Source: DYJK01 sp040755055
Lineage (GTDB): Bacteria; Bacteroidota; Ignavibacteria; Ignavibacteriales; Melioribacteraceae
Length of the DNA: 64,000 bases
Reading direction: 5' to 3'
Assembly: GCA_040755055.1 (NCBI GenBank)
Contig: JBFMBS010000022.1
Span: forward strand, 8,795-72,794
The notes under the pieces: generated by a model
Databases searched by the model: none
What the model was told of the DNA's origin: nothing
The model's input: the letters and a program-made list of their open reading frames with translations, nothing else
Shown here: one piece after another, positions 37,301-45,500 of the stretch
Position numbering within the stretch: position 1 is the stretch's first letter
Layout of the letters: each line of letters opens with the position of its first letter
Made by a program: the position numbers and the translations under genes

Positions 37301-37467
37301 GGATTAGCAGCAACATACTTGTTGAATTGATCTATGGCTTCTTTATAACGCCCTTCACTCATCAGCAACTGTGCCTGGCGTTTTAATCCTTCCGATCTAT
37401 CTTGGGAGAAAATAATCGTGGTAAAAATTAAACATATTGCAAAAAATATTTTTGCACTGCCCTTCAT
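34363..37467 (-). CDS. TPR-repeat outer-membrane beta-barrel protein, probable polysaccharide exporter
   Basis: A 1034-residue protein with a signal peptide (IFFAICLIFTTIIFSQ). A long array of tetratricopeptide repeats follows (about 25-740; for example AQLLMSEGRYKEAIDQFNKY, YEKTTEYQYSVLDLRRARRL, ILKNDPSNKEAVLKLSEAYA). Residues 745-1034 are amphipathic strands with many aromatic girdle residues, and the chain ends in Phe, the usual outer-membrane barrel signature. Layout equals PgaA, BcsC or PelB exporters, in which TPRs guide the polymer to the pore. It overlaps the KaiC-like ATPase gene by 1 nt. The function is inferred from architecture and the GT2 neighbour. Confidence 0.82.
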   Translation of the reverse strand: MKGSAKIFFAICLIFTTIIFSQDRSEGLKRQAQLLMSEGRYKEAIDQFNKYVAANPQRADGYHQRGLCYEKTTEYQYSVLDLRRARRLDPGNPEIQRDLNRVISIWHRQLYQKIEGHKRDIAIDPNYAFSYLEIGKSYRWLEEWNNAEIWYDEYLKRDDNASPDEIIRYTEILAKTGSITKGEKILKIYVDRYPEDWRLWSRYGYFTLWLGKFKIAEDAFVTSLGFKPFFKEAEDGLDLARNQAYLVQYQPRSYERVYPIDRYYAILNKDPENDQVRFDLINELMTADRYEEAYQQLQLLQGKYVNDERYQSLMKTITDYRDSTYNDVISQYTEILKNDPSNKEAVLKLSEAYANLFYYDSAIEVLREYLVSVPEDQQLDVRFVYAKYSAWNYEWENAIAQLNKLLELDPNNLDYQLLRGQIAVWTVLDFDIGEKYLLNVVANRPNELSAYISLASLYSWKKNFPEAKKYLDEAKRIAPNNPEVESAQSNYELHLSAYEELKVFEIKAEAGKLAADGDCEGARLKYEEYFTKRTAPSRDELVEYADIVTCAGDYAKAIEIYDQLLNEEFDYRLALQRAKNYYYNKDSLSAVNELESLNRLRPDDNETKMFLADAYAVTLQTLKADSIYQELLSATTDSTERKTLHQRMAILGEYYIRNKELDKANEIYNNLLGTVNDPEIVQDVNHRRLYLGDAYALNDEWGKAEDIYDELLDVASDTAEIRILKQRIEWIPPSGFSRGITSFGNLLYYFVPTNIGLSPFSNYYVDNQDFRLNTYGLRVDGGFIGFLGLGALWSRTNIDVGSFDRNFTTFKGVATIFFSRIVSLNASYGNLNIPGEPNKAVGDLTFRIEEPNRFSLVGYYENNDARLLLYSPNMLFTRLKSQLYRFSGYYQHRDVMRLSVTYSYYNISDNNEGNDIQFRLGRKFFDNGMFGYEYFFSDYAFVSQYYYSPQNFSSHSIWGEYIYNPDESLKAKFGGKIGYVPDVDFILSEVFGEVTYYPFKLLNITARLGLSNSFRYDSSYKSLNASISAYWSVF

Positions 37468-38729
37468 TACCCTATAAATTTATTTAACGGCTGGTATGCA
37501 TTGGTAACGGAAGTCTCGGCACTCAAAACATATTCCATCATAGACTCAGCATTTTCAGCTCTTTCATCTACTTCCATATTGTAAATCGAAATATACTCAA
37601 GAATGGCGTTCACATAATTTGGATCGTGGCTTGGCATATTGTTTTGAACATTCGACATTAAATCTACAACACCTTTTAAACTTCCTCTTACAAGTAACAC
37701 AATTACTTTATTTTCCACAATACAAATTTTATCTTTTTTTGTAGTGCTTTGCCTGATTGCATTTTGTAATTGATTGATGGATAATAACCCTTTTACTTGT
37801 GCCGCCGGATCCAGCTTGAATGAAATTAAATTAAAAGTCTGACCGGTGCTTTTGTACAATGCTATTTGATTATTTAGTATCAACAAAAAATCGTTATAAT
37901 TATAAATATTTGAGAACGCATAAGGTTCCGACGGAATATCGATCCGCGTAGGTCTATTAATCGCTCTTGGTTTAGGCAACGATGGTTGAATTTCTTCGGT
38001 TGCGGAATAGTAAGGTTCTTTTGAAAATTCAGTTGTTACACCTTTGTAAGGTTCGATCCTATAATCGGCTGTAAATTGACCTTCCGTGTGGCCAACGTTA
38101 GGTGATATTGTAACGGTGCCTCCGTGAAATCTATCAGCGGCCCCGCCTTCCTTTTTTAGATCAATTATTCCGGTTACAAATTGACCTAATCCATCAACAA
38201 CATTTTGAGCTTTTTGAGTCGCCGGTTCACTAATAACAAATAAACTTGTTATATCTCTCTCTTCAATTGTTTCAAGTGTATGTAGAAATGTATCTCTCAA
38301 ATGATCTAAATTTTTAAAACCAACAAAGGGTGTCAGTTCATCAAAAATAATCCGGGTTGGATGATACTGATCAACAACGGTAATTATATCGTTAAAGTAT
38401 TCAACTAAATAATCGTCCGGATTATACATATCATAAATATCATTTGGAGGAGCCACGCGAACAACAATTATTAAATTCTGATTCATGTAAGATTGAATAT
38501 CAAAATTCAAAGATGCAGCTTGAATCATCAAATCTTTCGGACGCATAATTGTGAAGAAGAGACAGACTTCAGACGATTTAGCAGCTTCTAATGCAAATTG
38601 TAATCCAACCAATGTTCGTCCGGATTTTCGAGGGCCAACTAATAAATAGCTTCCCCCTCGATAAACGCCGCCCCAATTTTTATCTATGAATGAAAATCCC
38701 GATGGAATTCTTCGTATAGAGCTAACCAT
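37467..38729 (-). CDS. KaiC/RecA-like ATPase fused to a degenerate GGDEF-like domain (BcsE-like layout)
   Basis: A 420-residue soluble protein. Residues 1-235 form a KaiC-like RecA fold: IPSGFSFIDKNWGGVYRGGSYLLVG, a P-loop GPRKSGRT in which Arg38 replaces the invariant Lys, and Walker B TRIIFDEL. After a Pro-rich linker, residues 285-405 look like a GGDEF fold without the signature: FNLISFKLD is in the LLLDID position, and VENKVIVLL replaces GGDEFxxLL. No RxxD I-site is seen. BcsE, the c-di-GMP sensor of cellulose synthesis, likewise joins an NTPase-like domain to a degenerate GGDEF domain. Its 1-nt overlap with the exporter gene ties it to polysaccharide control. The GGDEF assignment is by eye. 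Confidence 0.72.
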   Translation of the reverse strand: MVSSIRRIPSGFSFIDKNWGGVYRGGSYLLVGPRKSGRTLVGLQFALEAAKSSEVCLFFTIMRPKDLMIQAASLNFDIQSYMNQNLIIVVRVAPPNDIYDMYNPDDYLVEYFNDIITVVDQYHPTRIIFDELTPFVGFKNLDHLRDTFLHTLETIEERDITSLFVISEPATQKAQNVVDGLGQFVTGIIDLKKEGGAADRFHGGTVTISPNVGHTEGQFTADYRIEPYKGVTTEFSKEPYYSATEEIQPSLPKPRAINRPTRIDIPSEPYAFSNIYNYNDFLLILNNQIALYKSTGQTFNLISFKLDPAAQVKGLLSINQLQNAIRQSTTKKDKICIVENKVIVLLVRGSLKGVVDLMSNVQNNMPSHDPNYVNAILEYISIYNMEVDERAENAESMMEYVLSAETSVTNAYQPLNKFIG

Positions 38730-38874
38730 GTTAGTTCCTATTATTTACTTTTATCAACTTACCAAAAACCAAATTAATGCCATAAGAAAATCAAAAAATG
38801 ATAAAAAAACATAATATTTATTATAAAATTCATCCTATAATGGTATTGTGAATCAAAATAGTACACTGAGTATA

Positions 38875-40527
38875 TTAATTCGACAAACACCCAAAAACGA
38901 AGATTGCAGTTGCATTTGCCGTAATTGTCGGCTCGTTCGTTATATAATCCATCCTATCATCGCGATAATAATCATCATCGGTTTGAAAACGACTATATTT
39001 ATCAGGGCTCTCATATTCAATAGAATATCCTTTGAGAAATTCTTTGGTTGCCGGGCCGGCAGCAAAACCGCCGGGCAATTTCTTCTTCAAGTGTGAAATT
39101 TGATGATGAAAATTTTCGGTGTAATTATCCCCGACATTATAGATGAAACTTATTCCCCATGGATTTCTTCCAAGTATATAATCTCTCTGGTAAACTGCCA
39201 ACGAATCATATGAGTTATTATTCTTTAATTTATCCCAAAGTATTTTTTGCAACGTAATTCCTAAGAGCACGTTATTGGTTCCCCATGATAATTCGGCACC
39301 TTTGCCAAAAGTATTATCATCTTTCTTTTTATTAAAAACATCTAAATTATTTTTGATATAATCAGCGTACTTTATATCATAATGCGCCAGCCGGTAATGA
39401 GCTAATGAATTAATATCTCCCCAACTCCACCAGTAATCGGAACCGGCTGAATCAGCAAGAACCATTGCCTCGGTTAAATATTTTTTTTTGTTTGTCAATT
39501 TATATAATTCAACTGCACCGAGTGCCAATTTACCTTCATAATTTTTGTCAGTGTACAAACCGTTTCCGCTCTTGTCTATATCCGGAACAGAATTATAAAC
39601 GGAATAAAAATTTTCTGCAGTCAACCGGCATTGGTCTGCGTACTCCGGATAATTTAAAACATCTTTCCATATTCTTGAAGCTAAAGCCATAGTCGCCGTG
39701 TAAATACCGATTATATTTTTTCCAACACCAACAAACGCGGGTCTATCAAATGTAAGAGGGTCTTCTTCCGGTAATCTCCAGCCGACTTCATGATCGCGCA
39801 AATCCTGGACCTGGGTAACAAATTTATTTTTCTTATAGGCTACACGAAGCATCCAATCCACGCCAACTTTTGCTTCTTCCAATATATCGGCAACATTATT
39901 TTTATCGGTATCAAATCCGAATCGATGAGGATCAAATTCGTATGCAAACAACAACATGTACGTTGCATAAGCCGTGGTATTCAGGAACTTCACATAATCT
40001 CCGGCATCATGCCAGCCGCCGGTTACATCTATTTTATTCTGTGATGTTATTCCATTCTCGATTATGGCAGTGGCATCAGATATATGACAGACATTGTGCA
40101 AATATGGATTTGTGTAACCGCATCTTTGTACTTTTAAAAAATCGAGCAACGTCTTTGCTAAATCATTATAAACTTTTTTGCCAATAGTGAAAGTGTATGA
40201 TCTATTTTTCCCTATTTCTATCACATATTCGCCATCTTCTTTCAACTGCGAAAAGTCAATTCTATAAGTATATCTAAATGAGCCATACGAACCATTATTA
40301 TTTTTAATAGTTGTTTCAAAACCGGTTTCGTTGGTTTTTGTATTTATAATTTCAACATTCTCGCCTTCGAGGTTATTAGAAGACAATACAACACATGACT
40401 TTATATCACCGGGCAAAAATCCAACCTGATTCGCACGTATAAAAATTTCTTGTTCTGCCTGGATATTCAAAGTACAACCAGGAAGAAATAATATGACAGT
40501 AACGCACAAGATTATTAAACTTTTCAA
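38875..40527 (-). CDS. Glycoside hydrolase family 9 endoglucanase-type lipoprotein
   Basis: A 550-residue protein with a lipoprotein signal (TVILFLPGCTL). An N-terminal Ig-like CelD_N domain (about 25-115, IFIRANQVGFLPGDIKSCVV) precedes the GH9 (alpha/alpha)6 domain. The catalytic Asp pair is in GGWHDAGDYVKF and the proton-donor Glu in TNEPTITANA; PGGFAAGP and DDRMDYITNE are also typical. It cleaves beta-1,4-glucans such as cellulose, consistent with the xylose genes nearby. It lies 145 bp upstream of the KaiC-like gene on the same strand, so it could alternatively trim a polymer made by the locus, as BcsZ does. Both roles are inference. Confidence 0.9.
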   Translation of the reverse strand: MKSLIILCVTVILFLPGCTLNIQAEQEIFIRANQVGFLPGDIKSCVVLSSNNLEGENVEIINTKTNETGFETTIKNNNGSYGSFRYTYRIDFSQLKEDGEYVIEIGKNRSYTFTIGKKVYNDLAKTLLDFLKVQRCGYTNPYLHNVCHISDATAIIENGITSQNKIDVTGGWHDAGDYVKFLNTTAYATYMLLFAYEFDPHRFGFDTDKNNVADILEEAKVGVDWMLRVAYKKNKFVTQVQDLRDHEVGWRLPEEDPLTFDRPAFVGVGKNIIGIYTATMALASRIWKDVLNYPEYADQCRLTAENFYSVYNSVPDIDKSGNGLYTDKNYEGKLALGAVELYKLTNKKKYLTEAMVLADSAGSDYWWSWGDINSLAHYRLAHYDIKYADYIKNNLDVFNKKKDDNTFGKGAELSWGTNNVLLGITLQKILWDKLKNNNSYDSLAVYQRDYILGRNPWGISFIYNVGDNYTENFHHQISHLKKKLPGGFAAGPATKEFLKGYSIEYESPDKYSRFQTDDDYYRDDRMDYITNEPTITANATAIFVFGCLSN

Positions 40528-40558
40528 CTTAATCCTTATCTATTAAGCGGAATAGGAA

Positions 40559-41203
40559 TTAGTTAGTCTCGAGTTCTTCGCTATCTTTTTCAGTGAAAGT
40601 TGTACCAAACACATAATCCCATGTAGGTTGACTTACACCGTACCCTTTTGTTGCATCCTGATAATGATGCTTCATGTGGTGGTTCTTAATTGCCAACCAA
40701 AATTTGTTGTGCATATTAAAATGATGCACCGCATAATGTGTAGTATCATAAAAAAGATACCCGGTTAGAAACCCGGCAAAGAACGAATTTATATAAACAC
40801 CACCAATCAGTATAGTAAAGAGCCAATAAAAGAAAAGTGCAAGCGGAATACTGACCGAAGGCGGCATAACCAATCTTTTTGAGTCTTTAGGGTAATCGTG
40901 GTGAACACCGTGAACTATAAAATGGAGTCTTTGCCCTATCGAACTCTTTGGTTGATAATGAAAAACAAAACGATGAAGTGTGTATTCAGTGAATGTCCAA
41001 ATAACAATTCCAGCCAAAAATAATAAAATAATATCTTTACCGGTAAGTGATAAAACAAAATAAGATCTATATAAAAAGTAAAGTATTATCGGTATATACA
41101 TTATTAGCGGAACTGTCCAATGTACTCTAGAAAGTGATTCTAATAAATCATTTCTGAACATCCTAACTGTTTCATCTTTATTAGAAACATAATTCTTAGG
41201 CAT
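40559..41203 (-). CDS. Fatty acid 2-hydroxylase / sterol desaturase family membrane protein
   Basis: A 214-residue integral membrane di-iron hydroxylase. Four His clusters are present in order: LHRFVFH, HFIVHGVHHDYP, HYAVHHFN and NHHMKHHY, separated by about four hydrophobic segments. The closest layout is that of FA2H/Scs7 hydroxylases, which add a 2-hydroxyl to fatty acids of sphingolipids or ceramide-like lipids; such lipids occur in the Bacteroidota group. It is 31 bp upstream of the GH9 gene on the same strand, but a functional link is not evident. Confidence 0.87.
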   Translation of the reverse strand: MPKNYVSNKDETVRMFRNDLLESLSRVHWTVPLIMYIPIILYFLYRSYFVLSLTGKDIILLFLAGIVIWTFTEYTLHRFVFHYQPKSSIGQRLHFIVHGVHHDYPKDSKRLVMPPSVSIPLALFFYWLFTILIGGVYINSFFAGFLTGYLFYDTTHYAVHHFNMHNKFWLAIKNHHMKHHYQDATKGYGVSQPTWDYVFGTTFTEKDSEELETN

Positions 41204-41274
41204 TTTCTTCCTCCTAAAATGATTATATCTTTACAATAAAATATATGTAAATATAAAAATAATTTTTGTGGGGT

Positions 41275-42294
41275 TCATTTTTCAACTTTATTAATGCCCA
41301 GACCGGGAAGATTATTAATTACCAGTTTACCTTCAGAATTAATCTCATTACCAAAAGGGTCGTTTTGGATGAGTAAATTCCCATCCAAATCCAAATAATC
41401 TGCTAAAGGTGATAAAATTTTAGCTGCCGAAATACCGCAAGAAGTTTCCGTCATACAGCCAAGCATTACTTTTAAATTATTCTTTTTTGCTTTTTGAACA
41501 ATATTATACGCATTATATATTCCGCCGCACTTCATCAACTTAATATTTATCCCGGAATAACAATCTTTAATTTTATCAAGATTATCAACTGTTTGAAATG
41601 CTTCGTCGGCAATCAGTGGTAACGATACCCGGTTTTTCAACCAAGCCGTGTCTTCATAATTAGCGACCGGCATCGGCTGTTCAACCAGAATAGCATTTTT
41701 ATCCGATAACCAATTAATCATATCGAGCGCAAAATATTTATCCTTCCAACCCTGGTTGGCATCAACAAATAATTTTTGGTCGGTAATTTTTCTGATTGTA
41801 TCTATAATTTGTTTATCGTTTTCTGCGCCAAGTTTTATTTTTAATATTTTGTATTTATCCGCAGCGTGTATTTTGCTTATCAATGTCTTTTCATCAGCAA
41901 GTCCAATAGTGAACGATGTAAACAGATCATTCTTTGGTATTATACCATAAAATTTATAGCAAGGTACATTGAGCAGCTTACCGAGCAAATCATGCAGTGC
42001 AATATCAATCGCCGCAATTGCCGGGTAATTTTTTATTGCACGGTCGTTCAAATCTGTAAGTGTATCAACTAAATCATCATATGAATAAATATTTTTTAAC
42101 TTAACATTTGACAGCCATTGAATAACCGTATCCTGGTTCTCTTTCAAATACTGTGGCATACTCGCTTCGCCATATCCGGTAACACCATCCTGGTGTAATT
42201 CAACTAAAACAGTAGGTGTAAATTTTCTAGAGTAATTAGAAATAGTAAATTCTTGAATTAACTCCAGGTCATATTTCCGATAAGTCAGTTCCAT
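41275..42294 (-). CDS. Dipeptide epimerase (L-Ala-D/L-Glu epimerase type), enolase superfamily
   Basis: A 339-residue member of the muconate lactonising subgroup. Catalytic elements: KIKLG (KxK general base), metal ligands in DANQGW, VEQPM and ADEAF, and the opposite base in KLMKCGG. The C-terminal loop ends in DLDG, the DxD-type motif that binds the alpha-amino group of dipeptides. It probably epimerises muropeptide-derived L-Ala-D-Glu for cell-wall recycling. The gene is monocistronic: a terminator lies directly upstream and a 71-bp gap downstream. Confidence 0.88.
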   Translation of the reverse strand: MELTYRKYDLELIQEFTISNYSRKFTPTVLVELHQDGVTGYGEASMPQYLKENQDTVIQWLSNVKLKNIYSYDDLVDTLTDLNDRAIKNYPAIAAIDIALHDLLGKLLNVPCYKFYGIIPKNDLFTSFTIGLADEKTLISKIHAADKYKILKIKLGAENDKQIIDTIRKITDQKLFVDANQGWKDKYFALDMINWLSDKNAILVEQPMPVANYEDTAWLKNRVSLPLIADEAFQTVDNLDKIKDCYSGINIKLMKCGGIYNAYNIVQKAKKNNLKVMLGCMTETSCGISAAKILSPLADYLDLDGNLLIQNDPFGNEINSEGKLVINNLPGLGINKVEK

Positions 42295-42319
42295 CTCTTT
42301 TCACTTTACTCAAACATAA

Positions 42320-42349
42320 AAAAAGGTCACCGTAATTGGTGACCTTTTT
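42320..42349. terminator. Bidirectional-type terminator hairpin
   Basis: AAAAAGGTCACC and GGTGACCTTTTT form a 12-bp stem with a 6-nt loop, with A and T runs on each side. On the minus strand it would end transcripts of the FN3/T9SS gene and the small ORF before the epimerase gene. Confidence 0.85.
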
Positions 42350-42375
42350 AATTAATTATTTATTAGTGATACTAT

Positions 42376-42468
42376 CTAAGCAAAGTATGCTTGATGGCAT
42401 GCGTATAACGCTAATCCGATTACTGCCAGAATCAGCAGTAAAAATATTGAAGCACCTAATTTTCCCAT
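42376..42468 (-). CDS. 30-residue single-span membrane peptide
   Basis: A very short ORF with good expression signals. The ATG is preceded by GAGGG at the right spacing (GAGGGAAATAAA then ATG). The peptide starts MGKLGAS, continues as one hydrophobic helix (IFLLLILAVIGLALYA) and ends CHQAYFA. A terminator follows about 25 bp downstream and the FN3/T9SS gene ends 61 bp upstream on the same strand. The Shine-Dalgarno, an uninterrupted helix of membrane length and the tidy terminator argue that it is real. No family is recognised; small-protein regulators or subunits of membrane complexes are possible. Confidence 0.6.
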   Translation of the reverse strand: MGKLGASIFLLLILAVIGLALYACHQAYFA

Positions 42469-42529
42469 TTTATTTCCCTCTTAAATTTTTTTGCGTTTTT
42501 AATTGTGAATCGCATAGTTAAAAATTCAA

Positions 42530-45500
42530 TTATTTAATGAGAATCATTTTCTTTGTAGAACTAAAATTGCCAGTAATTATTCTATAAATGTAAGTTCCAC
42601 TGGCAACTTTATTACCATAATCATCCGTACCATTCCATTCAACGGAATGAGTACCGGCAATGACTTCACTATTTACCAGAGTACTTACTTCTCTACCAAG
42701 AATATCATAAATCTTTAGCGATACAAATGAATTCTCAGGTAATGAATAAGTAATTCTAGTAGTAGGGTTAAATGGGTTTGGATAATTCTGCTCCAAATTA
42801 TATTCTGTTGGAATAACAGCTTCTTCTACATCAGTCACAGCCCCGGTAGAAAACGAACCGGTTGCAGAATACATGGATTGAGAACCGTTAATTGCTTTAG
42901 AGTAAACTCTCCAATAATATTTTTCACCATAATCCAATCCATTGATTTCTGTATATGGTTCACTCAAATTGGAAACTGTGTTATAATTACTAAATTCTGA
43001 ATCCTTGGAATATTCAACTTCATATGTCAATGGAGAATCGCTAATAGTTGGTATTCTCCAGGAAAGTATGGCTGATGTATTATCAATCGGCTGTCCAAAG
43101 TTAGGGCTTCCAATCAATGGAACAATTGCAGTAGCGCTGGCGGCGGTTGTAAAGTTTGCAATATACGACCAAGAAGAAAGAGTTGCTGGACTCGACTGTA
43201 ATCTTGCTTGTACTTGCCAGTAATACGTTACACCCGGTGTTAATATTTCCGGCGCAGTTAATGTATATGTCTGCGCAGTTTGCCATCCGGTTGTAACTAC
43301 AGTAGGATGATTCAATTCCCCGTTTATATCTGTATTAGGATATGCCGACCATTGGGCTCTAAATTCCAATGTAGAAGTGGAAAATGATAACCATTCTAAT
43401 GTTGGTGTTAAATCATATATCGTAATTCCGCCAGTTGGTGTAGATGGTGTAGGAGCTAAAACACCTCCACTTACCGTAGATGACATTACAAAGCTTTCAA
43501 TTGTTGACCATGCAGATTCTGTGTTTGGCGGTGCAGCTAATCTTGATTTTACTCGCCACCAATATGTCTGCCCGGCTGTTAAGTTTGTTGTAAGTGAATA
43601 ATAGAGATCACTTATCCAACCCGAGTTTCCTAATGGTGTTGCAAAATCTGAAGCATCGTCATATTCAAAATAGAATTCAAGACCGGTTGCATATGTTCCA
43701 AGGTACCAATAAAATGAAGGTGGATTTGTATAAACCGTTGTTCCGCCGGTAGGATATGATAAATAAGGAACGATCGGTGTTGTTGGAACAGTGTTGTAAA
43801 CAACAAAGCTTACAATTGAAGACCATGCAGAATAAGTAGCTCCGCTCTTAGACCTAACTTGCCAATAATATGTTTGCCCGGCTGTTAATGCTGCCGGGAA
43901 TGTTGTATATAAATCTGTTGTCAATGCTAAATTAGTTCCGGCATCTAATTCACCATCTGCCGGTGTTGTGTCGGTATTTGATGTTCCGTATCTAACTTCA
44001 TACTCTAAACCCGGGAAATAACTTCCGATATACCAATACAAATATGGCGGATTACTATAAACAGTCACCCCACCTATCGGGTATGACGGATAAGGTGTTG
44101 GTAAACCAGGTACTGTAAAGTTTGCAACTGCTGAATATGAGTGAATTACTGTTCCGGCACTATTTTTTGCTCTTATCTGAATATAATAAGTTGTTCCTAA
44201 AGTTAAACCGGTTAAAGTGTAATTTGTAGCTGTAAGATCGGTAACCGAACTATATCCGCTCATATTAGAATTTGTTGAATAAAAAATGTCGTATTCCAAT
44301 CCGGTTTGATATGGAAGCGGATACCAATATAATGTCGCATCGGTTCCGGCAAGACTAACTGTTGTAATGATCGGGATAGCCGGTGCGCAAGTTTGAAATT
44401 CTCTTGATACCCATGCACTTCCGGTTTGTTTTATTCTCCAATAATAGACTGTACTGTTTGCCAATAAAGTTGTTGCTGTTGATACATAAGGTGCAAAACT
44501 ATATGTAGTACTTGCAGTAGGACCAACTTGAACAAGTGGTGAACTAAAATCAGAATTATCATCTAATTCAAACCAATAGTTTGGTCCGGCACCAGCCCAA
44601 TCAAAAGTTGGTTGTATTGTAACCCCAACAGCATAATTAGCGGGACTTGCGCCGGCAAATGATGGCGGATTTGTTAAACCGCTCTCAGTTATTGTATTTG
44701 AGTTTCCGCTTGTACCGTTTGAGTTGCTTGCTCTAACGCGATAATAATAAGTTACTGTTGGTGTTAAACCGGTTACACTATAAGTAAGAACATTGCCTAC
44801 AGATAAATTATTAAAACCAGTAACAAAAGCTGTAAACCCAGCATCCGTAGCAACATCTAAGAAATATCCGGTAGCACCGGTAGATACATTCCAATTTGCA
44901 GAAAATGAAGTACCAGCTAAATTAGTTGCAGCAGTTGCAACCGGTGCCGGTGGTACCATTACAACTGTAATAGAATTAGAATTAATTCCAGGTACGGCAT
45001 CAGACCTAACCCGGTAGTAATATGTATTGCCAGCTGTAAGACCACTTACCGGGTAAGATGTAACATTACCAACATTTAAATTATTGTAACCACCCAAAGG
45101 AGAAGTGAAATCACTGTTATCATCAACATCCAAGAAATATGTCGTTGCGCCGCCAACTGCATTCCAGTTTGCCTGGAATGTTGTTTGGGTTACTAATGTA
45201 GCAGCGGTAGCTAATGGACCTGTTGTTAGTGTTTCAGTTGTTCCGGTGTTACCGCTTGTTCCGCTTGAGTTGTATGCTCTTACTCTATACCAATAACTTG
45301 TATTGGCACTTAACCCGGTAACATTATATGTAACAACGTTCCCTACATTCAAATTATTATAACCGGAAACAAATGCCCCAAAGCCGCCATCGGTAGCTAC
45401 ATCTAAATAATAACCGGTAATCACTTGTCCGCCGGCTGCTGTCCAATTAGCAGTAAAACTTGTACCCGTTACATTTGATTCTGCGGCAGTATTAATATCT

